From NCBI GenBank assembly GCA_965250215.1, contig CBDFNN010000004.1, positions 62,001-126,000 on the forward strand: DNA of 64,000 nucleotides, read 5' to 3'. The stretch comes from CBDFNN01 sp965250215. GTDB lineage: Bacteria > Bacteroidota > Rhodothermia > Rhodothermales > DATKEJ01. The position numbers and the translations under genes are program-made. Shown in pieces: positions 48,339-57,223 of this stretch (the stretch's first letter is position 1; every line of letters begins with the position of its first letter). Below the pieces are notes generated by a model. The model saw nothing but the letters and a program-made list of their open reading frames with translations. It made no database searches and was not told the DNA's origin.

Positions 48339-48434
48339 GAGGGGCTGAGGGGCTGAGGGGCTGAGGGGCTGAGGGGCTGAGGGGCTGAGGGGCTGAGGGG
48401 CTGAGGGGCTGAGGGGCTGAGGGGCTGAGGGGCT
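48339..48434 (+). repeat. Octamer array GAGGGGCT, 12 copies
   Basis: Twelve perfect tandem copies (96 bp) directly upstream of the large secreted-protein gene and 38 bases after the stop of the DUF1835 gene. With the six-copy array at 45043 it brackets the gene in direct orientation. Confidence 0.95.
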
Positions 48435-48471
48435 GTAAGGAATTTTTGCCCCAGATATTAGCTAGTCAAGT

Positions 48472-49440
48472 CTATCGCCGATTTCTCTGAGCTAATTCAT
48501 TTTTCTCTTGATCGAAGACATAGTCCTTTTCTGAGTTGAGCCATGTCCCTCCGATCCAGTAGTCGCGTTTGGGTTCGTACCTCTCATCTCCAGCCAAAAC
48601 GTCCTTGCCGTAATCTGTTAGGATGAGCTTTTTCCGCCAATACATCTGCTTTGAGTCGGGATTGACTTTTGTGTCTTGCTCGAGATGAAATTTGAGAAGT
48701 GGTTTGTCAGCATTCAGCATGCGATCAAGTCTCAGAGCGAAGGAGCCGTCTCCCATGAACTTGGGTGCGTCCGCGTCGAGATAGGTCGTGAATATTTTTC
48801 CCGAACTGATTCCTTCTTGTTCTGAAATAATTTTAAGAACGATTTCCTCTGTTTTTGTAAGTCCTGTATTAAGTGATGGATAAAGAGCTTTCAATCGAGA
48901 AAGTGCGCCCCACATGCAAGACAGACTTGTGAAAGAAGCCTTGTTGAATCTATTTAGATCTATCGGTGAATCGCGAGTAAATGCCTTCCAGAAATCGCGG
49001 GCTTCAAAAAGCTCTCTTTCGGTGACTTCGACTTTACTATCTCTGAAAGCCAGCAATTTTTCAGACGAGATCTCTCCGATGAAATCATCGCACTGAGCTA
49101 GCCAAACCCTATCCGTCCGTCCAAGCTCATGGCAATAGTGTAAAATCTGAATGAGCTGCAGTTGATCATACAAGTCGTGCTCGAAGACAAGCACGAGTGG
49201 ATCCGAAGTACTCCGCTTTTCTAGGTAGCTGTTTCTCTCGAGAAATCGACGGGCGATGGACTCTGTAGAATGTGGAAGGTGTTGAGCGAGGTACTTTGAG
49301 CGTTCCTGAACCAAATTAGCCATCGGAAGATCGCGAACGGGACCGTCATGCAGGACATCGTCCCAGCTGAAGATCTCGTCCGTGACACCCGCTTTACGAA
49401 GGGCTTCGATGCCAGAGCTGCCATTGGTCAAGATGATCAC
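48472..49440 (-). CDS. DUF1835-domain protein
   Basis: 322 residues. The N-terminal DUF1835 region is MIILTNGSSGIEALR then DDVLHDGPVRDLP, with the later QLQLIQILHYCHELG. The C-terminal part (DUF3658-like) has SSGKIFTTYLDADAPKFMGDGSF and LILTDYGKDVLAG. The family is widespread and of unknown function. The start used is GTG 49440: the word AACCACGAA immediately precedes it, the same word that is near the tmk start. Confidence 0.82.
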   Translation of the reverse strand: MIILTNGSSGIEALRKAGVTDEIFSWDDVLHDGPVRDLPMANLVQERSKYLAQHLPHSTESIARRFLERNSYLEKRSTSDPLVLVFEHDLYDQLQLIQILHYCHELGRTDRVWLAQCDDFIGEISSEKLLAFRDSKVEVTERELFEARDFWKAFTRDSPIDLNRFNKASFTSLSCMWGALSRLKALYPSLNTGLTKTEEIVLKIISEQEGISSGKIFTTYLDADAPKFMGDGSFALRLDRMLNADKPLLKFHLEQDTKVNPDSKQMYWRKKLILTDYGKDVLAGDERYEPKRDYWIGGTWLNSEKDYVFDQEKNELAQRNRR

Positions 49441-49669
49441 TTCGTGGTTATTGGTTAGTGGTTGTTAGTAATTGGAGTTCCAAAAGAATCCCGAGATGCC
49501 GTCTATCAATTCATTGGAAAATTAACGGACAAGAAGCATGCTTTTTGTATCCCTAAACTCCCCTGCAGAAAGTGTATAGAACTATCTTCCGCTTGGAAGG
49601 TCGGCGGATCGCCGAATGACCGTCGGTTGTTGTCTCAAAAAGAGACTGAATCACACCTCATTCCTTCAG

Positions 49670-49697
49670 CTCCTCACGGTTCGGCGAAGCTGAAGCC
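49670..49697 (-). repeat. Decamer plus hairpin element, copy 1 (3' of the metal-less amidohydrolase)
   Basis: CTCCTCACGG followed by the inverted pair TTCGGC-GAA-GCTGAA. It ends two bases from the stop codon of the gene starting at 51001. An 8-bp inverted repeat (CTTCAGCT and AGCTGAAG, 49664-49671 and 49688-49695) overlaps it. Confidence 0.65.
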
Positions 49698-49699
49698 TT

Positions 49700-51001
49700 T
49701 TACTTCCCAATCCTTCGATAACGCCCAAGGTCCTTGTATCGATCAAACAAGAGCTCTTGCCGACTTTCCTCCAGAATCTCCTTACCATCGATAAATATGT
49801 GTTCAGCCGAGGTCGATAGTTCAAATGGATCACCCGACCAGACGACCACGTCGGCGACTTTTCCCTTTTCAAGGCTTCCCATTGATTCACTAAGGCCCCA
49901 GACGGTTGCCGGACCTAAGGTCACTGCGCGCAAAGCTGCATCGTGATTCATTCCATTTGCAACAGCCAGACCAGCATAGTGCGAAAGAGATCGTCCACCC
50001 GTCAGGAGAACTTCCACACCCGCATCGGCCAAAACCCCGGCGTTCTTAAGGGAAGCCGACAAGGCATCGAAAGTCGGTAAGTCTTTAGTCGGCGTGACTA
50101 TCACAGCAACATTAGCCGCTGCTAAGTCTGGAGCAATCTTCCACGCTTCTGCCCCGCCCTTAATCACGAGCTTGACATCGAACTCTTCCTTCAAAGAGAG
50201 CGCCAAGCGCATGTCGCTGACACGGTTGACTGAGACGACCAGGGGAATTTGACCGGATACAACTTTCTGCAGCGCTTCGAGATTGCGCTTGTTCAGTGAC
50301 GATCTTCCTCCCTTAGCTTTCGGATCTTTCTCCTTCTTATCGGCCTTCTTCTTGTCATCCTTATCGGATTCCTTGTCATCTTCTTCCTCCGGGTCGAGCA
50401 TCTTTGCACGCGCGTCCCAAAGAGCATCGTGGAGACGTTGATAAATGGCCGCCCGTGATCCGCCAGCGCGTCCAGCACCCACCTCGCCTAAAGCGGTATA
50501 GATCGCAATCGACTCCCCGCGGAGCATTTCCGAGACAGTGTTTCCATCTAGTGCAATGACAGAGCCCTGGCCCGTGAATAATTGGCTTCCTCCCGGAGCG
50601 ACGACCGTTGATGTGACACCGCGCAGCCGTGTGATTGGAATGTGTGTGTTCTCTGGATTAACACCCCAGACGACATTGAAGGATGCGCTAAGGTCTTTCT
50701 CCGAGGTCGTAGCGTCTCTAGTTGATGCCGTTGATCCAATCTCGGTCAGTCCTGTTTGCGAGTTCGAATCGAGGAAGCCGGGTGTCACCACCTTGCCGGA
50801 TCCATCAATGACGCGTGCATCGGAGGGAATAGAGACATTCGCGCCCACTTCGGCGATGATTCCATCCTGAATGAGAATAGTACCATTCGGAATTACATCA
50901 CCCGATATCGTATGAATCTCGGCGTTTGAAATCGCGATGCTTTGCGCCGAAACAAACAAGGAGTTCGCTCCGATTAGCATGAAGACTATTAAGTATTTCA
51001 T
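49700..51001 (-). CDS. Amidohydrolase-like protein without metal ligands
   Basis: 433 residues with a signal peptide (ending SAQ). The fold is that of imidazolonepropionase-type amidohydrolases, as shown by the N-terminal strands, GKVVTPGFLD and the C-terminal GSLEKGKVADVVVWSGDPFEL. Where active members have H-x-H after the first beta-strand (DTHSH in the partner gene) this one has DSNSQ, and the later His and Asp sites are replaced as well (GGAEAWK, LLTGGRSL). Residues about 206-235 are an acidic-basic linker full of Lys and Asp (DKDDKKKADKKEK). The start overlaps the end of the partner by 4 bases. It is likely a pseudoenzyme partner. Confidence 0.8.
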   Translation of the reverse strand: MKYLIVFMLIGANSLFVSAQSIAISNAEIHTISGDVIPNGTILIQDGIIAEVGANVSIPSDARVIDGSGKVVTPGFLDSNSQTGLTEIGSTASTRDATTSEKDLSASFNVVWGVNPENTHIPITRLRGVTSTVVAPGGSQLFTGQGSVIALDGNTVSEMLRGESIAIYTALGEVGAGRAGGSRAAIYQRLHDALWDARAKMLDPEEEDDKESDKDDKKKADKKEKDPKAKGGRSSLNKRNLEALQKVVSGQIPLVVSVNRVSDMRLALSLKEEFDVKLVIKGGAEAWKIAPDLAAANVAVIVTPTKDLPTFDALSASLKNAGVLADAGVEVLLTGGRSLSHYAGLAVANGMNHDAALRAVTLGPATVWGLSESMGSLEKGKVADVVVWSGDPFELSTSAEHIFIDGKEILEESRQELLFDRYKDLGRYRRIGK

Positions 51002-52386
51002 CGACCCACCTCATTTTTCATTCCTAAGACAAAGTCACCGAAGACAAGGGGGTCAGGTTCGTTGCGATTGTACATCAAGGCTCCATCGATATAGACGTGT
51101 TCGGCATGGGAGTAGACACTGAATGGATCTCCATCCCAGATAACGAGATCAGCCATTTTTCCGGTTTCCAGCGTGCCGGTTTTGTCTGCAATACCTAGGG
51201 CCTTTGCAGGATTCGACGTAATCCAAGAGATGGCCTCTTCCGGTGAAATAGTGATACCTTCCTCTCGGCCCGCTCGCATGGCGACGGCCGAATGCTGGTT
51301 CAGACGCTGAATTTCAACAGCCGAATCAGAATGAACAATCGCGCAAGCGCCAGCTTCATGAACGAGTGCGACATTCTCTTCGATTCCATCGTAGGCTTCG
51401 AGTTTGAATCCGAAATTTCCAGAGCCCCACATGGACGCACAAATACCATGCTCAGCGAGATAGTCGCGCACTTTATAGCCCTCGACAGCATGATGAAAGG
51501 ACGTAATCTTGTAGCCAAACTCATTAGCGATATTAATCATGTTTACCATTTCATCGCCGCGATAGCAATGGTTGTGAACCAGAATCTCGCCAACCAGCAC
51601 ACCGGCCAGTGTCTCCAGTTGCAGATCCCTATCTGGCATGGTGCCAGGCTTTGATCCAGCATCCCACCAGGCCTGCCACTTCCGCAGATATTTCTCCGCT
51701 TTGATCCATGCCATTCGATAGCCCGCACCGTTGCCCATTGCAGAGGCGGGTGACTCCTTCCGTTGTCCATATACACGTTTCGGATTTTCTCCGCATGCCA
51801 TCTTTAGGCTGTGCGGCGCCTCGGGAAATTTCATTCCTTGCACAGATCGCGATGGGACATTCTTTAGCGTCACGCCTCGACCTCCAAAGAGATTGCCTGA
51901 TCCCGGGAGAATCTGTAGCGAGGTTACTCCACCAGCCAGTGCAAATCCGAATCCTGGATCCTGAGGCCAGACCCCATGTTCGGCCCAGACTTCAGCGGTG
52001 TTCGGACCGGTCATCTCATTTCCATCGGCCTGCGACGGGATGCCTGGGGATGCGTAATTGCCAAGATGAGAATGCGTATCGATGATCCCCGGGGTCACCC
52101 ATTTGCCGCTGGCATCAATGGTGGTTGCCGCATCAGGCACCGGAAGCCCTACTCCAATTTCGGCGATGATGCCAGCGCGCATGACGATGCTACCGCCCTC
52201 AATACGTTCTCCCGATCCCGTAAGAATCGTTGCGTTTTGTATCACCGTGACTTGAGACGGAAATGCTTTGTAGGTCGAAGGGAAAGGATCCGGAAATAGC
52301 TTCTCGGTCTTCTGAGCGCTGAGGGGAATCGCCGTGGCAGCAGAGAGAACGAGCGCTGCGATCGGCAAATAAATCTTGTTGGGCAT
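50998..52386 (-). CDS. Secreted amidohydrolase with an intact metal site
   Basis: 462 residues with a signal peptide (ending LSAQ). Imidazolonepropionase/isoaspartyl-dipeptidase-like amidohydrolase: the first metal motif is DTHSHLG (about 98-104), a second His lies in LVHNHCY, a third in ITSFHHAVEG and the Asp is in IVHSDSAVE. The C-terminal TLETGKMADLVIWDGDPF returns the chain to the small beta-sandwich. It probably hydrolyses cyclic amides or dipeptide-like substrates in the periplasm. The downstream gene overlaps it by 4 bases and is its degenerate relative, so the pair may work as a complex. Confidence 0.87.
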   Translation of the reverse strand: MPNKIYLPIAALVLSAATAIPLSAQKTEKLFPDPFPSTYKAFPSQVTVIQNATILTGSGERIEGGSIVMRAGIIAEIGVGLPVPDAATTIDASGKWVTPGIIDTHSHLGNYASPGIPSQADGNEMTGPNTAEVWAEHGVWPQDPGFGFALAGGVTSLQILPGSGNLFGGRGVTLKNVPSRSVQGMKFPEAPHSLKMACGENPKRVYGQRKESPASAMGNGAGYRMAWIKAEKYLRKWQAWWDAGSKPGTMPDRDLQLETLAGVLVGEILVHNHCYRGDEMVNMINIANEFGYKITSFHHAVEGYKVRDYLAEHGICASMWGSGNFGFKLEAYDGIEENVALVHEAGACAIVHSDSAVEIQRLNQHSAVAMRAGREEGITISPEEAISWITSNPAKALGIADKTGTLETGKMADLVIWDGDPFSVYSHAEHVYIDGALMYNRNEPDPLVFGDFVLGMKNEVGR

Positions 52387-52476
52387 GAATCTTGGGTTTC
52401 TTGGAGATTCAGAATACTCTAAGCCCCTCGGATTTCAAAGAGAGGGATTCGGCTTTGTCAGACTCCCTACTCCCCA

Positions 52477-52504
52477 CTCCTTACGGATTCGGCGAAGCCG
52501 GACC
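52477..52504 (-). repeat. Decamer plus hairpin element, copy 2
   Basis: CTCCTTACGG followed by TTCGGC-GAA-GCCGGA. It lies about 13 bases beyond the stop of the sulfatase gene, next to copy 3. Confidence 0.6.
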
Positions 52505-52512
52505 TTCCCTTG

Positions 52513-52538
52513 CCCATCACAGACTCGACGAAGTCGAG
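52513..52538 (-). repeat. Decamer plus hairpin element, copy 3 (contains the sulfatase stop codon)
   Basis: CCCATCACAG followed by CTCGAC-GAA-GTCGAG, a perfect 6-bp stem. The stop codon of the sulfatase (52517-52519) is inside the decamer, and the last residues of the protein are encoded by the stem. Confidence 0.65.
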
Positions 52539-54019
52539 GTCTCTTTCCGTGCCCAGTCCGGCGTCCCAAACCAAGCATGCATTTCCGGCTCAAAGATGGC
52601 AACGACCGAATCAGGCTCTGCGATTCCACCCCGATCTTTCGTATCGATTTGCCACTGATCCAAGGCAGCGCGCATAGCCAACAAGGCAGCCTGATCATCG
52701 GCTTCGTCTGACTCGGCGAGGTTGTTGATCTCGTAGGGATCCGTTGATGTTTTATAAAGCGACTCATAAGGCATCGGCATCATCAGTTCTTTGGCCGGAC
52801 CTTCGAGCGTGCCAGCCGCGAGCATTTCGCGCATGAGCGGCTTGATCATGAAGCACTTTTCCTTATATCGATTCAGAGTCGAGAATCCTTCGCCTTCACT
52901 GTAATTTCGGATGTAGTGGTAATCCTCGCCTCGAACAGATCTCATTCGGAGGACTGTTTCATCAATCCGATCCCGCGCGCTGAAGGCAAAAGTTCTAGCT
53001 GGGTCTGGTTTATCACCAAGGATGTTTCTGCTTTGCATGCCTTCCGGCTTTTCGATTCCTGCCAGACCCAATGTCGTTGCCGTAATATCTAGGAGGCTAA
53101 CTACATCATCGATAACCTTACCTCGCTCGAATTGTGGAGGTGCGTCCATTCCGGGTGGGTAGTAGACGAACATTGGAACATGGATTCCGCTGTCCCAGAG
53201 CCAGTGGATTCCGCGTGGCTCCATGCGACCGTTGTCGCCAAAGAAGACGACAATTGTATTGTCCGCTAGGCCTTCATCGCGAAGTCTTTTCAAGATCCAG
53301 CCGATTCGAATATCCATTCCGGAGATCGAGTTTAGATAGCGGGCCCATTCCTCTCTCACGATCTGGTGTTCTGGATAATAGGGCGGCGGCGTCACATTCT
53401 CTGCCGTCGCCACTTGAGGATGAATCTCATGACCGTACCATTCTACTCGATCATGATTGTAGGTCTCTCGGTCATAAATATCGTACTCCGCCTCTGGCAT
53501 ATTAATCTGGGCGAAGAAGGGCTCGTTGTTTTTCAGAGTTGACCAGTCGTTGCTATTGTAGACATCGCCCTCTTCCGCAAAGTTGAGATCAAGCTTTGCC
53601 GTCCCAACCTCGAGGCTGTCGATCCATTTAATATTCGCCGTGTGGTAACCCACATCATTCATTCGATGGGTCATGGGACGCATGCCATCTGGAAGTCGAT
53701 AGCCATCGCTGCGATGTGATCGCATGTTATGCATGTCGGTCGTGGTGGCGTAGTTACCAACCATGAAGGCGGATCGGCTAGGGGCGCAGACCGGGGAGGT
53801 TGAGAAAACATTGGTCCATCGCGTTCCTAGGAGTGCTAGTGAGTCGAGGTTAGGCGTGTGCACATTGGCGGCGCCGTAGACTCCGAGATCCAGATCCATA
53901 TTTTCGCCGACTAGCCAGAGAATGTTAGGCTGAGAGTCGCTGGGAGACGGGCTAGAAATTTGGTCAGCGCAGGATGAAAATAAAGCTAGACAAAGAAGAC
54001 CCAAGAAAAGGAGTTTCAT
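52517..54019 (-). CDS. Lipoprotein sulfatase
   Basis: 500 residues. The lipobox LFSSC gives a membrane-anchored Cys17. The formylglycine motif is SPVCAPSRSA with Cys78, which must be oxidised by a maturase (not seen here). The early metal ligands are in GENMDLDLG (heparan-N-sulfatase-like subgroup, where DD is replaced by EN), and a later one is VVFFGDNGRMEPRG. It removes sulfate esters or N-sulfate from polysaccharides outside the cell. The C-terminal ten residues come from a repeat element (see 52513), so the natural C-terminus may have been changed. Confidence 0.9.
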   Translation of the reverse strand: MKLLFLGLLCLALFSSCADQISSPSPSDSQPNILWLVGENMDLDLGVYGAANVHTPNLDSLALLGTRWTNVFSTSPVCAPSRSAFMVGNYATTTDMHNMRSHRSDGYRLPDGMRPMTHRMNDVGYHTANIKWIDSLEVGTAKLDLNFAEEGDVYNSNDWSTLKNNEPFFAQINMPEAEYDIYDRETYNHDRVEWYGHEIHPQVATAENVTPPPYYPEHQIVREEWARYLNSISGMDIRIGWILKRLRDEGLADNTIVVFFGDNGRMEPRGIHWLWDSGIHVPMFVYYPPGMDAPPQFERGKVIDDVVSLLDITATTLGLAGIEKPEGMQSRNILGDKPDPARTFAFSARDRIDETVLRMRSVRGEDYHYIRNYSEGEGFSTLNRYKEKCFMIKPLMREMLAAGTLEGPAKELMMPMPYESLYKTSTDPYEINNLAESDEADDQAALLAMRAALDQWQIDTKDRGGIAEPDSVVAIFEPEMHAWFGTPDWARKETSTSSSL

Positions 54020-54061
54020 ATAAATGGAGTTTGAATTCCATCAAGTATAGAAATTTCCTTC

Positions 54062-55687
54062 CTATTTATTTCGAAGCTCCTCTAAGGCTCGCTCGAGAAC
54101 CGTGTCACGCCCGGCTCGGATATCGGCGATCTTTGGTCTGACTTCGATATCTGGCATCACACCGACACCGACAAATTCCCGACCACCTGGATAGTAATCT
54201 CTCTTCGAGCAAACCTTTGCGCTACCATTTCCTGGCAGCTCGAAAAACAAAGGCTGGCCAGTGCTTCCGCCCGAGGCCTCTCCCATTAGAAGACCTCTTT
54301 CCATGGCATCGAAGGCCACGGCAAAATCTTCTGCGGCTGAGAAGGTGCGTGGGCTGGTTAGGACGATGACCGGCTTCTTGTAATGGAACTCTCCATCGGC
54401 ATTGAAGGAGCCTGCCTCAGTACCATAGGTACTTTGACCGCGACCCCAAGCTCGGAATGCCGGTCTGTAATTTGGCGTGTACCAGGCCGATGTAGTCAAT
54501 GGCGTATCGGTCAGGAAGCTGAGGATACGCCATCCGACACCGCTATTTCCACCGCCATTATTTCGCACGTCGAGTATCAAACCGTTCGCGGCGGAAATCT
54601 CTTCGAAGTTTTCCTCGAACTTCTGAGCGGCGATCGGGGATCCAAAAGTATTCAGCTCCACATGTGCGATATTGCCTTCCAACATCGTGAGGACAAAGGG
54701 GTGTCTCGGTTTCCTTTTTCCATTTCGTGGGAGATCGACGAGCACTTCCTCACCGTTCTGACTCAACAAGGTTAGTTGAACGTCCTGCTCGGAAGAACCG
54801 CTCAAGAGGGCGTATTCAAAAGTTCGTGTATCCATGTCCTGCGACGTCGATGCGCTTTGATAGGGCCTGACATGCTCGTCGGAATATTCCTTGACCTCTT
54901 GCCCACCGACGACGACGACTTCTTGTCCGATGAATATCCTTTTGTCCAAAAGCGTCGAGTCGTCAATGGCAACCACCAAGACTTTCCCCTCCACAAGCCT
55001 TGTTCTCAATCCTGGCCTCGAGTTTACTTGTCTAAGGAGTTCATTTGGGTAGCGGACATAGGTGTGTGCGTCTTTCAGTTGCGCGATGAGTTCGGTGAGG
55101 GTCTGGTAGTAGTCCTTGGTGGAGCCGGTGGCCGACACCTTGGGCAGGTAGGCGAAGTAGAGCGAGTCCCAATTGAGATCGGGTACGAGATCGAAGTTGA
55201 CGAAGTTGAATTTGACTTCGGCCCAGACTTTGGAGAGCCCGGCTACTTTTTCTTCAACGGAGATGTTGTACTGGAAGTCGGTCTTGAAGTTGGCAGCGCC
55301 CCACATCTTTTCGTTGAGGTTCGACTTGGTTTTGGCAAGGTCGACTAGGCTGCTCCACCCAGCGTGATCACGCAGGCTGTTGAGGTCGCTATCCGATTCG
55401 ATGTGCTTGACATTCAGGAAGCCGTATAGGATGGAATTTCTAAGCCACTCGATACCTTTTTCGACTTGGCCATCTAGCGCGAAGGAGCAGGCGGCGTTGT
55501 AAGCGAGGCTGGCGTCTCTGCTGGTGTAGTCGAGGGCCTCGACGTACTTCTCGGCGCTGAGTCGGTATTCCTTTTTGTCATAGGCTTCCCGAGCTATTTC
55601 TTCAGGACTTTGGGATTGAGCAGAGAGGGAGGTTGAGCATAGAAAAAACGCCACTGCAAAGTGGATCCCAAATCGGATATAGAACAT
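54062..55687 (-). CDS. Secreted S41-family peptidase with an N-terminal TPR-like part
   Basis: 541 residues. A signal peptide (ending LSAQ) is followed by a TPR-like helical part (about 28-110), the S41 N-terminal helical domain, a possible PDZ-like region (about 240-320) and the tail-specific-protease core. The core has LILDVRNNGGGNSG (about 390-403) and the nucleophile in SPRTFSAAEDFAVAF. S41 enzymes use Ser with Lys or with His-Glu; which one applies was not resolved here. It would act in the periplasm on damaged or short proteins. The gene lies in a row with the sulfatase and the amidohydrolases on the minus strand. Confidence 0.85.
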   Translation of the reverse strand: MFYIRFGIHFAVAFFLCSTSLSAQSQSPEEIAREAYDKKEYRLSAEKYVEALDYTSRDASLAYNAACSFALDGQVEKGIEWLRNSILYGFLNVKHIESDSDLNSLRDHAGWSSLVDLAKTKSNLNEKMWGAANFKTDFQYNISVEEKVAGLSKVWAEVKFNFVNFDLVPDLNWDSLYFAYLPKVSATGSTKDYYQTLTELIAQLKDAHTYVRYPNELLRQVNSRPGLRTRLVEGKVLVVAIDDSTLLDKRIFIGQEVVVVGGQEVKEYSDEHVRPYQSASTSQDMDTRTFEYALLSGSSEQDVQLTLLSQNGEEVLVDLPRNGKRKPRHPFVLTMLEGNIAHVELNTFGSPIAAQKFEENFEEISAANGLILDVRNNGGGNSGVGWRILSFLTDTPLTTSAWYTPNYRPAFRAWGRGQSTYGTEAGSFNADGEFHYKKPVIVLTSPRTFSAAEDFAVAFDAMERGLLMGEASGGSTGQPLFFELPGNGSAKVCSKRDYYPGGREFVGVGVMPDIEVRPKIADIRAGRDTVLERALEELRNK

Positions 55688-55802
55688 CGATTTAATAGTC
55701 TAGTGATGAAGAGCAGGCTCTCCATTTCGAGACGGGATTAGTCGGGCAATGTTACAGCGAAACGTATAGCGTCTATCTATTGACGTTTGCCTAAAAGTAC
55801 GA

Positions 55803-56417
55803 CTAGGATATAAGTGCAAACTCGAAATGGCCGAGGTCCTTGAAACTATGACTACCGGTCAGTTTCGAAAGCGCAGAAAGTGATATCGACTTCTGTCCTG
55901 GACACTCCCGATCCAGGAAGGCAGTACTCAATACCAAGAAACTCCACTGATCCAAGGCAAGCGGATCGACCTTCAGTCTGTCCTTCTCCGCCAGAAGACA
56001 GAACACATAATAATCCGCCCTTCGCTTCACCTCTTTCGAGTAGGCATTTGTCTCAGAATCGAAAGCCCGTGACGGTGCAATCCCAAAATTTGGTCTAGAG
56101 GGTTTCTCTTGCGGCCAAGACTGAACAAAGGCCGACGACTTTACCTCGATTCCTACTCCATTGGAAAGCCTGAGGTCGACAAAGTCCCATTCGACCCGAT
56201 GACCTAGGTCAACTCCCAGGGCTTTGGCCACGATGAATTCTGCCAATCGACCCCGCAAGGTGTTGGACAGAAAATCCGCAGCTGACCAGCGCCAGAAGTC
56301 TAGAACAGAAAAGTCAAGATTCATTTCTTCTAGCTTGAAAGGTTCAGATCCTGTCATCATCGGAGTAGTTTGATTTATTCGATGGTATTCTTTTGGAGTG
56401 GACGGCACCACTAGCAT
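55803..56417 (-). CDS. Solitary PD-(D/E)XK-like protein
   Basis: 204 residues. A restriction-nuclease-like core can be read in about 58-100: an early Glu in RGRLAEFIVAKAL, an Asp in WDFVDLRLSN and the E-x-K pair in VGIEVKSSAFVQSW. That is the PD-(D/E)XK order. Aromatic motifs follow (RRADYYVFCLLAEKD, DPLALDQWSFLVL). No methyltransferase, toxin-immunity partner or phage gene lies near it. The family looks familiar as a hypothetical protein found alone in many bacteria. Nuclease activity is an inference from the motif. Confidence 0.65.
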   Translation of the reverse strand: MLVVPSTPKEYHRINQTTPMMTGSEPFKLEEMNLDFSVLDFWRWSAADFLSNTLRGRLAEFIVAKALGVDLGHRVEWDFVDLRLSNGVGIEVKSSAFVQSWPQEKPSRPNFGIAPSRAFDSETNAYSKEVKRRADYYVFCLLAEKDRLKVDPLALDQWSFLVLSTAFLDRECPGQKSISLSALSKLTGSHSFKDLGHFEFALIS

Positions 56418-56581
56418 TTGTTACTATATTCGCAACATTATACAGATAGGATACAAAGCATGGTGGGGCATCGGAAATCGACTGGCAAGGCTGTAGCAAT
56501 ACTCCTTACACCCTGCGAACAGGTCGCCACTCCGACTCCCTTTGTGTCGATCTAACCGTCCTAAAATAGAACAGCAAGGAA

Positions 56582-57223
56582 ATGGCGACAAAACACGAAT
56601 GGAGAAAGGCGGAAAAGAAGATCTATCTACCCAAAGCAAAGCCAGAGCTCATCGATATTCCGTCCTTTAAATATGTTACCATCTCTGGGGAGGGAAATCC
56701 CAACGACTCTTTCTTTGGCGATTACATATCCGCCCTCTACCCCATTTCCTACGCAATAAAAATGACGCCGAAGAAAATGGCCAAGCCACTCAAGGGATAC
56801 TTCGACTATACGGTCTATCCACTCGAAGGCCTTTGGGATCTGAGCGAACAAGGGCGGAAAAACTACAAAGGTGTAATCAACAAAGACGATCTGGTATTCA
56901 CCCTGATGATTCGCCAACCAGATTTCGTCACGGCGGACTTCTTCGATGAAATGCTGGCCCTAACCAAGAAGAAGAAACCCCATACGCTGCAGGACAAATT
57001 GAAGTTTGAGGAGATCGAAGATGGTCCCTGTGTACAGATGCTGCACCTCGGTCCCTACGACGATGAGCCCGAAAGCTTTAGACAGATGGAGATTTTCGCT
57101 GAGGAAAAAGGAGTGACGAGATTGTCTAAGAGACATCGGGAAATCTATCTCTCAGATTTCAGAAAGGTAGCTCCCGAGAAGTTGAAAACTGTTTTGAGAT
57201 TCAAGCTAAAGAAAAAGAGATGA
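56582..57223 (+). CDS. GyrI-like small-molecule-binding protein
   Basis: 213 residues. It matches the GyrI/SbmC-like (SOUL-type) fold: PSFKYVTISGEGNPNDSFFGDY near the start, a middle YFDYTVYPLEGLWDLSE and LHLGPYDDEPESFRQMEIF near the C-terminus. Family members bind drugs or signalling ligands, and some protect gyrase. There is no HTH, so this is not a MerR/AraC regulator but a stand-alone binding domain. The gene overlaps the next one by 4 bases (ATGA), so the two are coupled. Confidence 0.82.
   Translation: MATKHEWRKAEKKIYLPKAKPELIDIPSFKYVTISGEGNPNDSFFGDYISALYPISYAIKMTPKKMAKPLKGYFDYTVYPLEGLWDLSEQGRKNYKGVINKDDLVFTLMIRQPDFVTADFFDEMLALTKKKKPHTLQDKLKFEEIEDGPCVQMLHLGPYDDEPESFRQMEIFAEEKGVTRLSKRHREIYLSDFRKVAPEKLKTVLRFKLKKKR

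Noticed and set aside
48339..48434. Could the octamer array be a CRISPR
   Set aside because: The copies are directly adjacent with no spacers and the unit is only 8 bp; no cas genes are seen.
54776..55348. 190-codon plus-strand frame
   Set aside because: It is opposite the S41 peptidase, whose catalytic and signal sequences are clear.
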